From GWE2-42-39 sp963668595 (lineage in GTDB: Bacteria > Bacteroidota > Bacteroidia > Bacteroidales > Prolixibacteraceae), in NCBI GenBank assembly GCA_963668595.1, contig OY764876.1, positions 3,844,001 through 3,908,000 on the forward strand: a stretch of 64,000 nt of DNA, read 5' to 3'. The notes under the pieces were generated by a model. That model was given only the letters and a program-made list of their open reading frames with translations. It was not told where the DNA came from and ran no database searches. This document shows positions 1 through 11,700 of this stretch, piece by piece. Made by a program: the position numbers and the translations under genes. Position 1 is the first letter of the stretch; the number at the start of each line of letters is the position of its first letter.

Positions 1-3000
1 AATGTTACTTGTATTGGAGGAACGAATGGTGCAATCAATGTTACCATAACCGGAGGTGTTGGCCCATATACGTATGCCTGGACAACTTCCAATGGAAGTG
101 GGTTAAGTGCTTCGGCTGAAGATCAAACAGGCTTGTCGGCAGGAACATATAATTTGGTGGTAACCGATGCCAATGGTGTTTCCAGCGATGCATTCCAGTT
201 TGTGGTAACTCAACCAGCTTCGGAACCAGCCATTCAGCAACTGGCAGTGAGCGATGCAAGTACTTGCTATCCGGCAGGAAGCAATGTCTCTTTTGTTATC
301 AGCAATTCGCAAAGTGGAGTTCATTATGAATTACAAACTACAGGTGGAGCTTCGTTGAGTCCTGCTGTTACTGCAACAGGAACAGGAAGTAATCTGAACC
401 TGACCATTGCTCAGGCAAACATTCCTTCATCGACGACTACTTATAAAGTTGTTGCAACTTCTGCTTCGGGTTGTTCTTCTGCTGAATTAACCGATCGACC
501 AGTTTTAACTGTAACCAATACTTCTGCTCCAACAGGGGCTGCAACTCAAACTTTCTGTAGTTCAACAAGTCCTCGATTGAGTGATGTGGCTGTTACCGGA
601 AGTAATATTATTTGGTACAATGCTGCCAGTGGAGGCAGTGTTTTACCGGGAACTTCCTTATTGGTGAATGGGCAAACATATTATGCAAGTCAGACCCAAA
701 ATGGATGTGAATCGCAAAATCGGTTGGCAGTTACTGTAACGGTGACACTGACTCCGACAATCAGTACTGTAACGCACGGAACCGTTTGTGGTTCTGGGAT
801 ATCAACAATTCATGCAACGGCCAGTGCTGGAACAATTAACTGGTACAGCGATCAGGTGGGAGGAATGTTATTAGGTACAGGAACTAATTTTACAACTCCA
901 ACACTAAGTACTCCGGGTAAGGTTTCGTATTGGGTAGCTGCTACAAGTAACGGATGTACTACTACTACCCGTTCCGAAGTTTATGTAAATGTATATGCCT
1001 TGCCAACAATAACACTGGGAGCTAATCCTTCGGTATGTAAAGGTACAACCAGTGCTTCAGTTTCGTACAGTGCCACCGGAAATGGAGCAAGTCAATACAG
1101 CATTAATTTTGATGCAACAGCAGAAAGTGCTGGATTTATAGATGTTGCTTTTACAAATATTCCGGCCAGTCCGATTACAATTACAGTTCCGGCCGAAGCT
1201 GCTGCAGGAGTTTACAATGCAGTGTTGAATGTTCGTAATGCAACCAACGGGTGTGTGAGTACAGCTTATCCAATTACTGTTACTGTATCGCAGGTTGAAG
1301 TTAGTGTAAATATTGCGGCTAGTCCATCGAATATAGTTTGTGCCGGAACCAATGTAACATTTACTGCCACTCCAGTGAATGGAGGTTCTACTCCTTCGTA
1401 CCAATGGAAGAAAAACACTATTGATGTAGGTACCAATAGTGCTACCTATGAAGATAGCTCGCTTGCAGAGGGAGATGTTATTACGGTTATTTTAACATCC
1501 AATGAAACTTGTGCATCAGGAAGTCCTGCAACAAGTAACGCAATTACTATGGCAGTGTCTCCGGCAAGTGTTGGAGGAACTGTTTCCGGTAGTGCAACAG
1601 TATGTCCGGGAACAAATAGTACTACTTTAACTTTAAGCGGAAATGCCGGATTGGTTACAAAATGGCAATATTCTATTGATGAGGGAGAAAACTGGACAGA
1701 TATAAGCAATACAAATACGACTTATACTGCAACGGACTTAACAGAAACAACCCAGTTCAGAGCATTGGTTGTAAGTGGCGTTTGTGCCGAAGCTAATTCT
1801 TCTGTTGCGACAGTTACGGTTTCGAATATTGTTATTACTGATGATGTAACATCGTCTATCTGTCAGTGGGTAATGCCTCAGTTTACCGCTTCTGCAACCG
1901 GAGGTACTGCTCCTTATACTTATTTATGGGAAGATACAGCTGGTGGTCCTTTGTTCCCGGGAGGAGCACCAAGTGTTACAGGTGCCTCTGTTTTTGTAAG
2001 CACAATGGGTATTACCGCCGGAACTTATACCGATCATATAAAACTGACGGTTACTGACGCGCAAGGATGTACCAAAGAAAAATATTATACAATTGTAGTT
2101 ACTCCGACCGTCGGACAGAATTGGATTCAGCGTACTACCAGTGTTTGTGCCGGACAAACGGGGGTTGTTTATTCAGTTCAAGATATTTCAAATACTGTTT
2201 ATACCTGGACAGTTACAGGAGGAACCATTGCTTCGGGTGACGGAACCAGTTCGATTACGGTTGATTGGGGAGCTGCCGGATCAGGAGAAGTAGAAGTGGT
2301 AGCTGTAACAAATTCAAGCTGTACACAAACACTTACACAAGCGGTTTCAATTAACCAGACGCTGGGAATTACGCTTGGTGCAAATCCATCTGTTTGTCCT
2401 ACTGTTACTACTGCCAATTTACCGTATTCAGCATTGGTTGGCAATCCGAACCGATATAGTATTGACTTTGATGCTGCGGCAAACACCGCTGGTTTCTCTG
2501 ATGTTTCTAATTTAGTTTTAGGTACTGCACCCGGAAATATAACCTTAACATTGCCTGCAAATGTGCCCGTAGGAACTTATAACGGAACACTTACTGTTGC
2601 TGATTATATGACTCCAACAGTTTGTTCAGGCTCGTATCCAATCTCGGTTACAATTAGCGATGATGAAAATCCGGTGATAAACAATTGTCCTGCAAATATT
2701 GTTGTTAGCGCTGAACCTGGACTTTGTTCTGCCGTAGTAAGCTGGATTGCTCCTACTGCAAGCGACAACTGTTCTGTTCAGAGTTTTACTTCAAGCCATA
2801 ATTCAGGAACCTCATTTGCTACCGGAACAACAACAGTGACTTATACTGCTACCGATATAAAAGGAAATACTGCAACTTGCTCGTTTACGGTAACAGTAAA
2901 TGATAGTCAGTTCCCCGTGATTAATAATTGTCCTGCCAATACAACTGTTTCAACCATGAACGATATTCCTGCGGCCGAAACTACGGCTGGGGCAATTGGT

Positions 3001-4809
3001 GCTACCGATAATTGTGGTATCAGTTCGGTTACTCACAATGATGTTACTTCTTTGTCGTGCCCGCGTACTGTAACCCGTACTTATACGGTTACCGACATCA
3101 ATGGAAATGAAACTACCTGTGAACAAATCATAACGGTAACCAATGCGCCATGTATTGATGCTAATTTGTGTACAACAACAAGTAGCACAAATCTGATAAC
3201 AGGAACTCCTACTTCTGGAACTGGTACATTATTCACTCAAACACTTGCCGTTTGTAGCAATACCACTTATGAAGTGAAACTAAGCGGAGTTTCGGGAACT
3301 GCTCCTTTCAATTTTGATATTGTTTTGGATGGGGATGTGGTGAATGACGATGCAATGTATAACAGTGGTTCAACTTACGGATTTAAATTTAAAACCGGTC
3401 CGTCGGCTTCGTCAGTGAATCTGTCGTTGCAAAATAACGATGGAAATGCTTTAGTTGTTTCAGGCTTGTCGTTTGCACATTGTGGACCAAATGTTTCGAT
3501 TGCAATAACCGAACAACCGGTTTGCGTGGATGCCAATGCCGATTTGACTGCAACAGTTACCGGAAGTGGTAGCTATGTTTACCAATGGCAAGTAAGTACT
3601 GATAACGGTGTAAGTTGGAGCGACCTGGCAAATAGTGCTTCTGTTTCAGGAGCGACAACGACTGTCCTGTCATTTACTTCATGGGCTGAAAATAATCTGT
3701 ACCGGATTGTTGCTGCGGAAACAACTGCAGGGCTCGATGAAGTAAGTTGTTCAGTTCAATCAAATACCATTTCAATTACTCCGAGTGATAGCGATGCTCC
3801 GGTGTTCCAGGAAGCATTTAAAAATGCGATTGATCCGGTTCACACAGGAGGCAATTACACTTATACGGTTTGTGATAATGGCACCAATACTTTTGCGCTC
3901 CTTGCTTTGGATGCAACCGATGTGGTGGATAACTGTTCTGATTTTGCAAATATCAACCTAAAATATTCAATAACTAACGGGGTTAATAATCGATCAAATG
4001 AAGACGGAGATGCAAGCAACTATTCTTTCCCAGTTGGAAGCTCCACCGTAGTTTATACTGCGGAGGATGCAAACGGAAATGTGGCAACATTCAATTTTAC
4101 GGTAGTGATTAATCAGAATCCAAGTGTCACAGATATTAGTACCGATGGAACCGTTTCTGCTGATGGTTCCGGCTACAAGCCTTTCCAGGGCTCGCAGCAC
4201 ACTTATACCGTTAATGGTGGTTCCGCTACGGTTGGAAACACCTACACGTGGAAAGTGCTGGATAAAGACAATACGGAACTTACGGCAGGAAATGCCAACA
4301 CGTATTCCATCGACACAAGCAACCCTGCTGCGGTGGTAATTAACTGGGGAGGTTCTATTCCTCTCTCCGGAAACAATTACAAAGTAGTAGTGCGCGAAAG
4401 CAACAGCTCGGGCTGTTACACCGAAAAAGAACTGACGGTGACTATTCTGGAAAATACCTTTAATGCAACGGTTGTGGATGCCGGCGACGAATGTCAGTCG
4501 GGCGAATCCGGAATTTCTGTTGCAAGCTGGACGATTAACAAAACAGGAGGAGCAAATAATTGGGTCTTCGATTATGTAATAAAAGAGGGACCAACCACTG
4601 TGTTTTCGGGAACGGGAGTTGCCGCGAATGGAGGATCAGCCTCTATTCAGTACAATGTTACCAATGCGGCCGGAGTGGATAAAACCTACACATTTATTAT
4701 TTCGAATGTGTATGATCAGTTCAATACTCCGGAAACAAACCTGGGTGATAACGAAGATACTGTAACATTATGGGGGGTTCCAGCAACTTCTGATATTATG
4801 ACAGATTAA
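1..4809 (+). CDS. Secreted SprB/Ig-like/HYR repeat surface protein, 5'-truncated by the window edge
   Basis: The frame is open from base 1, so the first in-frame ATG (133) is internal and the true start lies to the left. About 1,600 residues are visible. They begin with a SprB-like repeat (GPYTYAW, then LSAGTYNLVVTDANG) and continue with Ig-like repeats of the kind found with type IX secreted adhesins (NIIWYNAASGGSVLPGTSL; INWYSDQVGG). PKD-like stretches and two HYR domains follow (PVINNCPANIVVS near 2670; a second PVINNCPAN near 2917). Cysteine-pair spacing is regular. From about 4170 to 4500 there is a PKD-like module with Y-x-W-x-V, I-N-W and V-x-E-x4-GC signatures, which recurs in the next two genes. 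No type IX C-terminal sorting domain is visible; the protein ends about 100 residues after the module. It is probably an extracellular adhesin or matrix protein. The repeat classes are recognised with good confidence; the biological role is inferred. Confidence 0.85.
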   Translation, partial: NVTCIGGTNGAINVTITGGVGPYTYAWTTSNGSGLSASAEDQTGLSAGTYNLVVTDANGVSSDAFQFVVTQPASEPAIQQLAVSDASTCYPAGSNVSFVISNSQSGVHYELQTTGGASLSPAVTATGTGSNLNLTIAQANIPSSTTTYKVVATSASGCSSAELTDRPVLTVTNTSAPTGAATQTFCSSTSPRLSDVAVTGSNIIWYNAASGGSVLPGTSLLVNGQTYYASQTQNGCESQNRLAVTVTVTLTPTISTVTHGTVCGSGISTIHATASAGTINWYSDQVGGMLLGTGTNFTTPTLSTPGKVSYWVAATSNGCTTTTRSEVYVNVYALPTITLGANPSVCKGTTSASVSYSATGNGASQYSINFDATAESAGFIDVAFTNIPASPITITVPAEAAAGVYNAVLNVRNATNGCVSTAYPITVTVSQVEVSVNIAASPSNIVCAGTNVTFTATPVNGGSTPSYQWKKNTIDVGTNSATYEDSSLAEGDVITVILTSNETCASGSPATSNAITMAVSPASVGGTVSGSATVCPGTNSTTLTLSGNAGLVTKWQYSIDEGENWTDISNTNTTYTATDLTETTQFRALVVSGVCAEANSSVATVTVSNIVITDDVTSSICQWVMPQFTASATGGTAPYTYLWEDTAGGPLFPGGAPSVTGASVFVSTMGITAGTYTDHIKLTVTDAQGCTKEKYYTIVVTPTVGQNWIQRTTSVCAGQTGVVYSVQDISNTVYTWTVTGGTIASGDGTSSITVDWGAAGSGEVEVVAVTNSSCTQTLTQAVSINQTLGITLGANPSVCPTVTTANLPYSALVGNPNRYSIDFDAAANTAGFSDVSNLVLGTAPGNITLTLPANVPVGTYNGTLTVADYMTPTVCSGSYPISVTISDDENPVINNCPANIVVSAEPGLCSAVVSWIAPTASDNCSVQSFTSSHNSGTSFATGTTTVTYTATDIKGNTATCSFTVTVNDSQFPVINNCPANTTVSTMNDIPAAETTAGAIGATDNCGISSVTHNDVTSLSCPRTVTRTYTVTDINGNETTCEQIITVTNAPCIDANLCTTTSSTNLITGTPTSGTGTLFTQTLAVCSNTTYEVKLSGVSGTAPFNFDIVLDGDVVNDDAMYNSGSTYGFKFKTGPSASSVNLSLQNNDGNALVVSGLSFAHCGPNVSIAITEQPVCVDANADLTATVTGSGSYVYQWQVSTDNGVSWSDLANSASVSGATTTVLSFTSWAENNLYRIVAAETTAGLDEVSCSVQSNTISITPSDSDAPVFQEAFKNAIDPVHTGGNYTYTVCDNGTNTFALLALDATDVVDNCSDFANINLKYSITNGVNNRSNEDGDASNYSFPVGSSTVVYTAEDANGNVATFNFTVVINQNPSVTDISTDGTVSADGSGYKPFQGSQHTYTVNGGSATVGNTYTWKVLDKDNTELTAGNANTYSIDTSNPAAVVINWGGSIPLSGNNYKVVVRESNSSGCYTEKELTVTILENTFNATVVDAGDECQSGESGISVASWTINKTGGANNWVFDYVIKEGPTTVFSGTGVAANGGSASIQYNVTNAAGVDKTYTFIISNVYDQFNTPETNLGDNEDTVTLWGVPATSDIMTD

Positions 4810-4864
4810 AAATAATAATAATGAGAAAATTAAATTTTAAATGTTAAACCAAAATTTTACTACA

Positions 4865-5761
4865 ATGAAAAAACTAATTCTTTTTGTATGCTTATTCGTA
4901 GCAGTAGGCATTAGTGCAAACGTAATGGCACAAGGTACAGGAGTTGCTCCTCAGGTGGGTACAACTCATGCATATTCTGTAACAAATCCTACTGTAGGAA
5001 ATGATTATTTATGGAGTGTTACTTCTGATTTTGCAGGAAGTACTTCTGTTGTTGGAACTGTTGCTACTTTATCTGCAACTACAGGAAGCTCTATAAACAT
5101 TACTTGGGTAAATCCAGTTCCTGGAACAACTTATTTTGTTCATGTTGTTGAGACTGCAACGGCAACATCTGGTTGTACTAATAGAAAGGCAATAGCTGTT
5201 ACTCCTGTAAACTCATTTGCGTTAGAGATTGTGAATGTTAATTCGGGGGATGTAGAACAAGCAGAAGATGCATCAGTTTGTCCTGCTAATGTTACTATCA
5301 CAAGCTTTACAGCGCCTCAAACTTTTGTTTACGATTATGATGCCGTTGTATTCTATTACAAAATTACGGCCTCTGGTATTAACACTACAAACACAGGATG
5401 GAGTCCTCAGTTTACAGTTGGAACAACCAATACAACAGGTGCTACTGTGACGGCAGGCTGGGCTACTTCAATTGGCGGTACTTATACTGATTTGCCCCAT
5501 GTTGATGGAACAACAGCTAATGATATCAATGTTGCTGCTAACAATCCATCAATTTGGGTGAAAGTTACTGTTGACAATGGTGCAAGTCCAACAGGTCTTG
5601 AAGGTCTTACAGCCCAGGATGTTACTGTTGCATTGCTTAATGCAGCTAATACAAGTGAGGATGCAAACGGTAATGATGTAACTAGTATTGGAAATGGTAG
5701 CAGAAACCAAGTTGTTAAGGCTCGTCCTGATACTCAAGGTATTACCACAACTGGACTATAA
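4865..5761 (+). CDS. Small secreted PKD-like module protein, possible structural subunit
   Basis: The protein has 298 residues if it starts at ATG 4865, which gives a clean signal peptide (MKKLILFVCLFVAVGISA, cleavage near VMAQ). The upstream in-frame ATG at 4841 would put eight polar residues in front of the signal peptide and is less likely. The mature protein opens directly with the PKD-like module seen at the end of the preceding gene and the start of the next (DYLWSV, INITW, HVVETATATSGCTNRK), followed by a second beta-rich domain of about 170 residues rich in Thr, Val, Asn and Gly. There is no type IX sorting domain, lipobox or membrane anchor. It lies 55 bases after its upstream neighbour and 12 bases before the giant adhesin, so the three genes are probably cotranscribed. 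I do not recognise a named family. Its size, secretion signal and position between two giant partners would suit a repeated structural subunit, but that is inference. Confidence 0.8.
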   Translation: MKKLILFVCLFVAVGISANVMAQGTGVAPQVGTTHAYSVTNPTVGNDYLWSVTSDFAGSTSVVGTVATLSATTGSSINITWVNPVPGTTYFVHVVETATATSGCTNRKAIAVTPVNSFALEIVNVNSGDVEQAEDASVCPANVTITSFTAPQTFVYDYDAVVFYYKITASGINTTNTGWSPQFTVGTTNTTGATVTAGWATSIGGTYTDLPHVDGTTANDINVAANNPSIWVKVTVDNGASPTGLEGLTAQDVTVALLNAANTSEDANGNDVTSIGNGSRNQVVKARPDTQGITTTGL

Positions 5762-5773
5762 TCTTATTAACTC

Positions 5774-8700
5774 TTGAATAGAAGCATCCTGATATTGATT
5801 TTATCAATCCTGGCCGTCACTACCAAAGTGGCGGCCCAGGATGCTTTTACCCCTTATATAGGGAATACTTACAACTACCAGGTGAATGATCATGCTGGTA
5901 GTAATTATGAATGGAAGGTTTACGATCAGTTAGTTCCTTTAACAGAAACTGACGGTAGTAAATACGATTTTATTGGACTTACGAATACAAATAGTATTCA
6001 AATAAAATGGCTGGCTCTTGGCCAGTATTTCCTGTTGGTTACAGAAACCGATGCAACTGGTTGTACCAACACCAAAGCTGTTCGTATCGAAGCTATTTCG
6101 AATGCTGATAAAGTGCTTATCACGAGTGTTAGTTCTTCTCAATGTTATGCATTGCCTGCATCGCTGAACGATGTGGTGATTCCTCTTTCATTTTTAGATG
6201 AGAATGACAATCCTTTGGCAGCCTCTGATTTTGACATAACCGTTAATTACACTTTAGATGGCATAGCACAACCTGCACAGGTGGTTACCTTTGCCAATCA
6301 AAATTTGCATATCAGTGGAAATGCACTGAGCTCTGACCCGGTTAGCAATACTCCTAATACAATAGTTATTACCAGTGCTACCGATATTAATAATTTGCCT
6401 ATACTACCCGTACCTGTTGCGGGACAAAATACACACACACATACTGTTCTACGCGACATTATTGCGCCAATAGTAAACAATCTTGCTACGAACACACCTC
6501 GTCCAACCATTACAGGAACAGCTCAACTTCGTGCAGGTGAAACTTTAACTGTTGTAGCGAAAGGATTTACTTATTCTGTTGGTGACGGGTATCTTTCAAT
6601 AAGTGGAAATAACTGGTCGTTAGCGATCCCTAATTTACCGGGCAGACCTCTTTCTGTGGGGGCTAATACTGTTACTGCAACCATTACAAGCAGTACTTGC
6701 AGTACATCAAAAAGTGGAACAGGAACCGTTACCGTTGACCTGACCCGCCCGACTATTGATATTCAGAATGAGCCGGTATATGTAGTGAATACCAATCCTT
6801 ATCCGGTGACCATACAATTCTCTGAGGATGTTACCGGATTTACGATTGATGATATACTTGTAGCGAATGGTACTGCTTCAGACTTTGTGGCGGTTAATGC
6901 TAATAAATATACGATCGTGGTTACGCCGGATGGTAACGGTAATATTATCATTAATATTCCTGAAGCAGCAGCAACTGATTTAGTTGGCAATACTAGCATT
7001 GTTGCTCCACAGGCTCAAACACGCTACGATATTGATCCTCCTGTTGTGGAAATAAAAAATGCTCCGACACATGTAACTGATCTGAGTCCTTATACTGTTA
7101 CTTTTGATTTTAGCGAGAATGTAAGCGACTTTGATGCCAACGATATTTCCGTTACAAATGGCTCATTCAGCAACTTTACAAAAGTTGCTGACGATGAATA
7201 CACGGCTTTAATTACACCAAACGGCAGTGGAAATATCACCATTGATGTTCCGGTTAATTCAGCCCGTGATATTACTGGTCGGTACAATGATGCTCCGGCT
7301 CAGGCAATAACTATTTATGATAGCTTGATCCCGGGAGTTGCAATACTGAATGCACCTGTTGCTGTAAATAGTAACACTCCTTATACCGTAACGATTCAGT
7401 TTACCGAAGATGTAACAGGTTTTGCATTGAGCGACATCACCGTAGGTAACGGAACGGCAAGTAACTTTACCACCGTTGATGGCCGCACTTATACTGCCGA
7501 CATCACTTCTGATGGCAATGGCAACATTACTATTGATGTTGCTGCGAATGTAGCACAGGATGCCGCAGGAAATAATAATACGGCAGCTAGCCAGGTAGTA
7601 ACTCTTCTAGATACAGTTGTTCCACAGGTATCCATACTGAATGCTCCGGCAATCGTGAATACCACTTCACCTTATACTGTAACGATTCAGTTTACCGAAG
7701 ATGTAACAGGTTTTGCGTTGAACGACATCACCGTAGGCAACGGAACGGCAAGTAACTTTATAACTGTTGATGGTCGCACTTATACTGCCGACATCACACC
7801 TGATGGCAATGGCAACATCTCAATTGATGTTGCTGCCGGCGTGGCGCAGGATGCAGCAGGAAATAACAATACGGCAGCTAGCCAGGTAGTAACTCTTCTA
7901 GATACAGTTGTTCCACAGGTATCAATATTGAATGCTCCTGCCATTGTAAATACAACTTCACCTTATACTGTAACGATTCAGTTTACCGAAGATGTAACAG
8001 GTTTTGCTTTGAGCGACATCACCGTAGGTAACGGAACGGCAAGTAACTTTATAACTGTTGATGGTCGCACTTATACTGCCGACATCACTCCTGATGGCAA
8101 TGGCAACATTACTATTGATGTTGCTGCGAATGTAGCCCAGGATGCCGCAGGAAATAATAATACCGCTGCAACGCAAGTTGTAACTCTTTTCGATACGGGA
8201 GTTCCTCAGGTAGCAATACTGAATGCTCCGGCAATCGTGAACACCACTTCACCTTATACTGTAACGATTCAGTTTACCGAAGATGTAACAGGTTTTGCGT
8301 TGAACGACATCACCGTAGGCAACGGAACGGCAAGTAACTTTATAACTGTTGATGGTCGCACTTATACTGCCGACATCACACCTGATGGCAATGGCAACAT
8401 CTCAATTGATGTTGCTGCCGGCGTGGCGCAGGATGCAGCAGGAAATAACAATACGGCAGCTAGCCAGGTAGTAACTCTTCTAGATACAGTTGTTCCACAG
8501 GTATCAATATTGAATGCTCCTGCCATTGTAAATACAACTTCACCTTATACTGTAACGATTCAGTTTACCGAAGATGTAACAGGTTTTGCTTTGAGCGACA
8601 TCACCGTAGGTAACGGAACGGCAAGTAACTTTATAACTGTTGATGGTCGCACTTATACTGCCGACATCACTCCTGATGGCAATGGCAACATTACTATTGA

Positions 8701-11700
8701 TGTTGCTGCGAATGTAGCCCAGGATGCCGCAGGAAATAATAATACCGCTGCAACGCAAGTTGTAACTCTTTTCGATACGGGAGTTCCTCAGGTAGCAATA
8801 CTGAATGCTCCGGCAATCGTGAACACCACTTCACCTTATACTGTAACGATTCAGTTTACCGAAGATGTAACAGGTTTTGCTTTGAGCGACATCACCGTAG
8901 GCAACGGAACGGCAAGTAACTTTACTACCGTTGATGGCCGCACTTATACTGCCGACATCACACCTGATGGCAATGGCAACATCACAATTGATGTTGCTGC
9001 CGGCGTGGCGCAGGATGCAGCAGGAAATAATAATACCGCCGCAACACAGGTAGTAACTATCTTTGATAATGTATCACCTGTAATTCCTACAGTAGCTAAT
9101 TTAGTTACTGATGATACAACTCCGTTATTGACGGGAACTGCTTCAGTTGGCGTGGGCGAAACACTTTCTGTTACGGTAAATGGGATCACTTATACACAAG
9201 GAGATGGAAATCTTACTGTTGCTGGAACGAACTGGAGCTTGCAAATTCCTGTAGGAAATGCAATCCCGGATGGTTTGTACGATGTTACAGCGACGGTTAC
9301 TGATGCTGCAACCAATAGTTCTACAGATATTACTTCGGGAGAACTAAAAATTAGAAGGCTGCCAACTCTGACCGTTATTAGTAAAGAGTGTTCTATCGAT
9401 TTAACTACTTATACGATTACCTTTTCTTCGGATGGAACGGTGAGCTGCGATCAATCTTATGCTGTTGTAGGGAACCAGATTTCCAATATCCTATCAGGAA
9501 CAAATGTTGTGTTGACTGCGACCTCCGAAGGATTAGTTACTACTTTAGCTGTATCAGCGCCAAATTGTGCATGTCCTGTAGTTGCCGCACCAGTATCAGG
9601 TGGCGACAAAGCAGTTTGCTTCGGAACAGCAAATCCGGCATTAAGCGCAACGGTAGGCGCAGGCGAAACAGCCGATTGGTACGATGCATCGACCGGAGGC
9701 AACCTGCTTGTATCGGGCAGTACCAGTTACACATCAACAGAAACTGTAGCCGGAACACATTCATATTTTGCAGAAACGCGTAACAGCACAACCGGTTGTA
9801 AAAGCTCAACGCGTACCGAGGTTCGTTTGACAATTTACGCACTGCCAACAATAACAGTTAGCGCAGCACCAATTTGCTCGGCAGACTTGCTTACTTATTC
9901 AGTAGGTGTTAGTGTTGCTAACGGAACAGTCACATCAACAGCTGGGACAGTAGTAAACGCGGGAGGCAATAACTGGACAATCAGTGGAATTGCATCGGGA
10001 ACAAATATTACACTGACCGTAACAGATACGAATAATTGTGTAGGAACTTTAGCCGTGTCGGCGCCAAATTGCAATTGTCCTGTAGTTGTCGCACCAGTAT
10101 CAGGTGGCGATAAAGCCGTTTGCTTCGGAACAGTAAATCCGGCATTAAGCGCAACGGTAGGCGCAGGCGAAACAGCCGATTGGTACGATGCAGCAACCGG
10201 AGGCAACCTGCTTGTTTCGGGCAGTACAAGTTATACATCGACAGAAACTTTAGCCGGAACATATTCATATTATGCAGAAACGCGTAACAGCACAACCGGT
10301 TGTAAAAGCTCAACGCGTACTGAGGTTCGTTTGACAATTTACGCACAGCCAACAATAACAGTTAGCGCAGCACCAATTTGCTCGGCAGACTTGCTTACTT
10401 ATTCAGTAGGTGTTAGTGTTGCTAACGGAACAGTCACATCAACAGCCGGAACAGTAGTAAACGCGGGAGGCAATAACTGGACAATCAGTGGAATTGCATC
10501 GGGAACAAATATTACACTGACCGTAACAGATACGAATAATTGTGTAGGAACTTTAGCCGTGTCGGCGCCAAATTGCAATTGTCCTGTAGTTGCCGCACCA
10601 GTATCCGGTGGAGACAAAGCAGTTTGCTTCGGAACAGCAAATCCGGCATTAAGCGCAACGGTAGGCGCAGGCGAAACAGCCGATTGGTACGATGCATCGA
10701 CCGGAGGCAACCTGCTTGTTTCGGGCAGTACCAGTTACACATCAACAGAAACTTTAGCCGGAACATATTCATATTATGCAGAAACGCGTAACAGCACAAC
10801 CGGTTGTAACAGCTCAACGCGTACCGAGGTTCGTTTGACAATTTACGAACAGCCAACAATTAGTTTTGCTCAGGCTACGGCAAATATTCCGGCAGGGGTT
10901 GCTCAAACGTATTCGGTAAACGGAAATGTTGCATACGTTTATCAGTGGCAATTAAAATATCCGGATAATCACACCGAAAATCTAACTTCTGTAACAAATC
11001 TTACAGAATCACTTACTCTTACAACAACTGGTACTTATTTGTTGACGGTGAAAGCGACGAATGCCAATAACTGTGAGTCGGCTGTAGCTACGAAAACAAT
11101 TACTGTTTCGTCGAACAGTTCTCCTGTTGCCGTGAATGATACTCCATCGACCATTGAAACTGTTCCTGTTTCAGGAAATATGTTGACCAACGATTCTGAT
11201 CCGGAAGGCGGAGCTCTTTCAGTAGTTTCAGTAGGGTCACAAACAAATCAGAATGTAAATGTAACCGGAACTTACGGTGTATTGGATTGGAGTGCAGACG
11301 GTAGCTTTAATTATACTCCGAATACATCGATGGATGCGTTGGATGTAAATGAAACGGTAACAGATATTTTCACTTACACCATACAGGATCCGCAAGGAAA
11401 TCAGGCGAGTGCACAAATTCAGGTTTCAATAACAGGATTGCAGAATACTGTGGCAATAACAGTGAATAGCTATTGCAACAATGGATTACCAAGTGTGAGT
11501 TATTCTGTTACTGCAAATTACACCGTAACATCGTTGAGTGTGAAGTGGATTGATTCGCAGTCGCAAATTGTTGCACAAGATTCTGGCTTACCGTTGAACG
11601 GAACAATGCTTTGGCCTGGAGCAGAGAAAAATAGTTTAGGAAATGCAATTGACTGGCCCGGATGGATATTCTCCGGAAGTCGTTGGGTTGAAGGTGCTGA

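Noticed and set aside
133..135. ATG 133 as the start of the first gene
   Set aside because: The frame is open to base 1 and codes for the first half of the same SprB-type repeat, so the ATG is internal.
7334..9079. Regular repeat spacing considered as a CRISPR-like array
   Set aside because: The period is 291 bases, stays in one reading frame and encodes protein Ig domains; there are no short repeats with unique spacers.
9388..9783. 131-codon + strand open frame inside the giant adhesin (and the many mirror frames there)
   Set aside because: It is in another frame of highly repetitive coding DNA. The product is rich in Arg, Cys and Ser with no domain, and equivalent frames recur with the repeat period.
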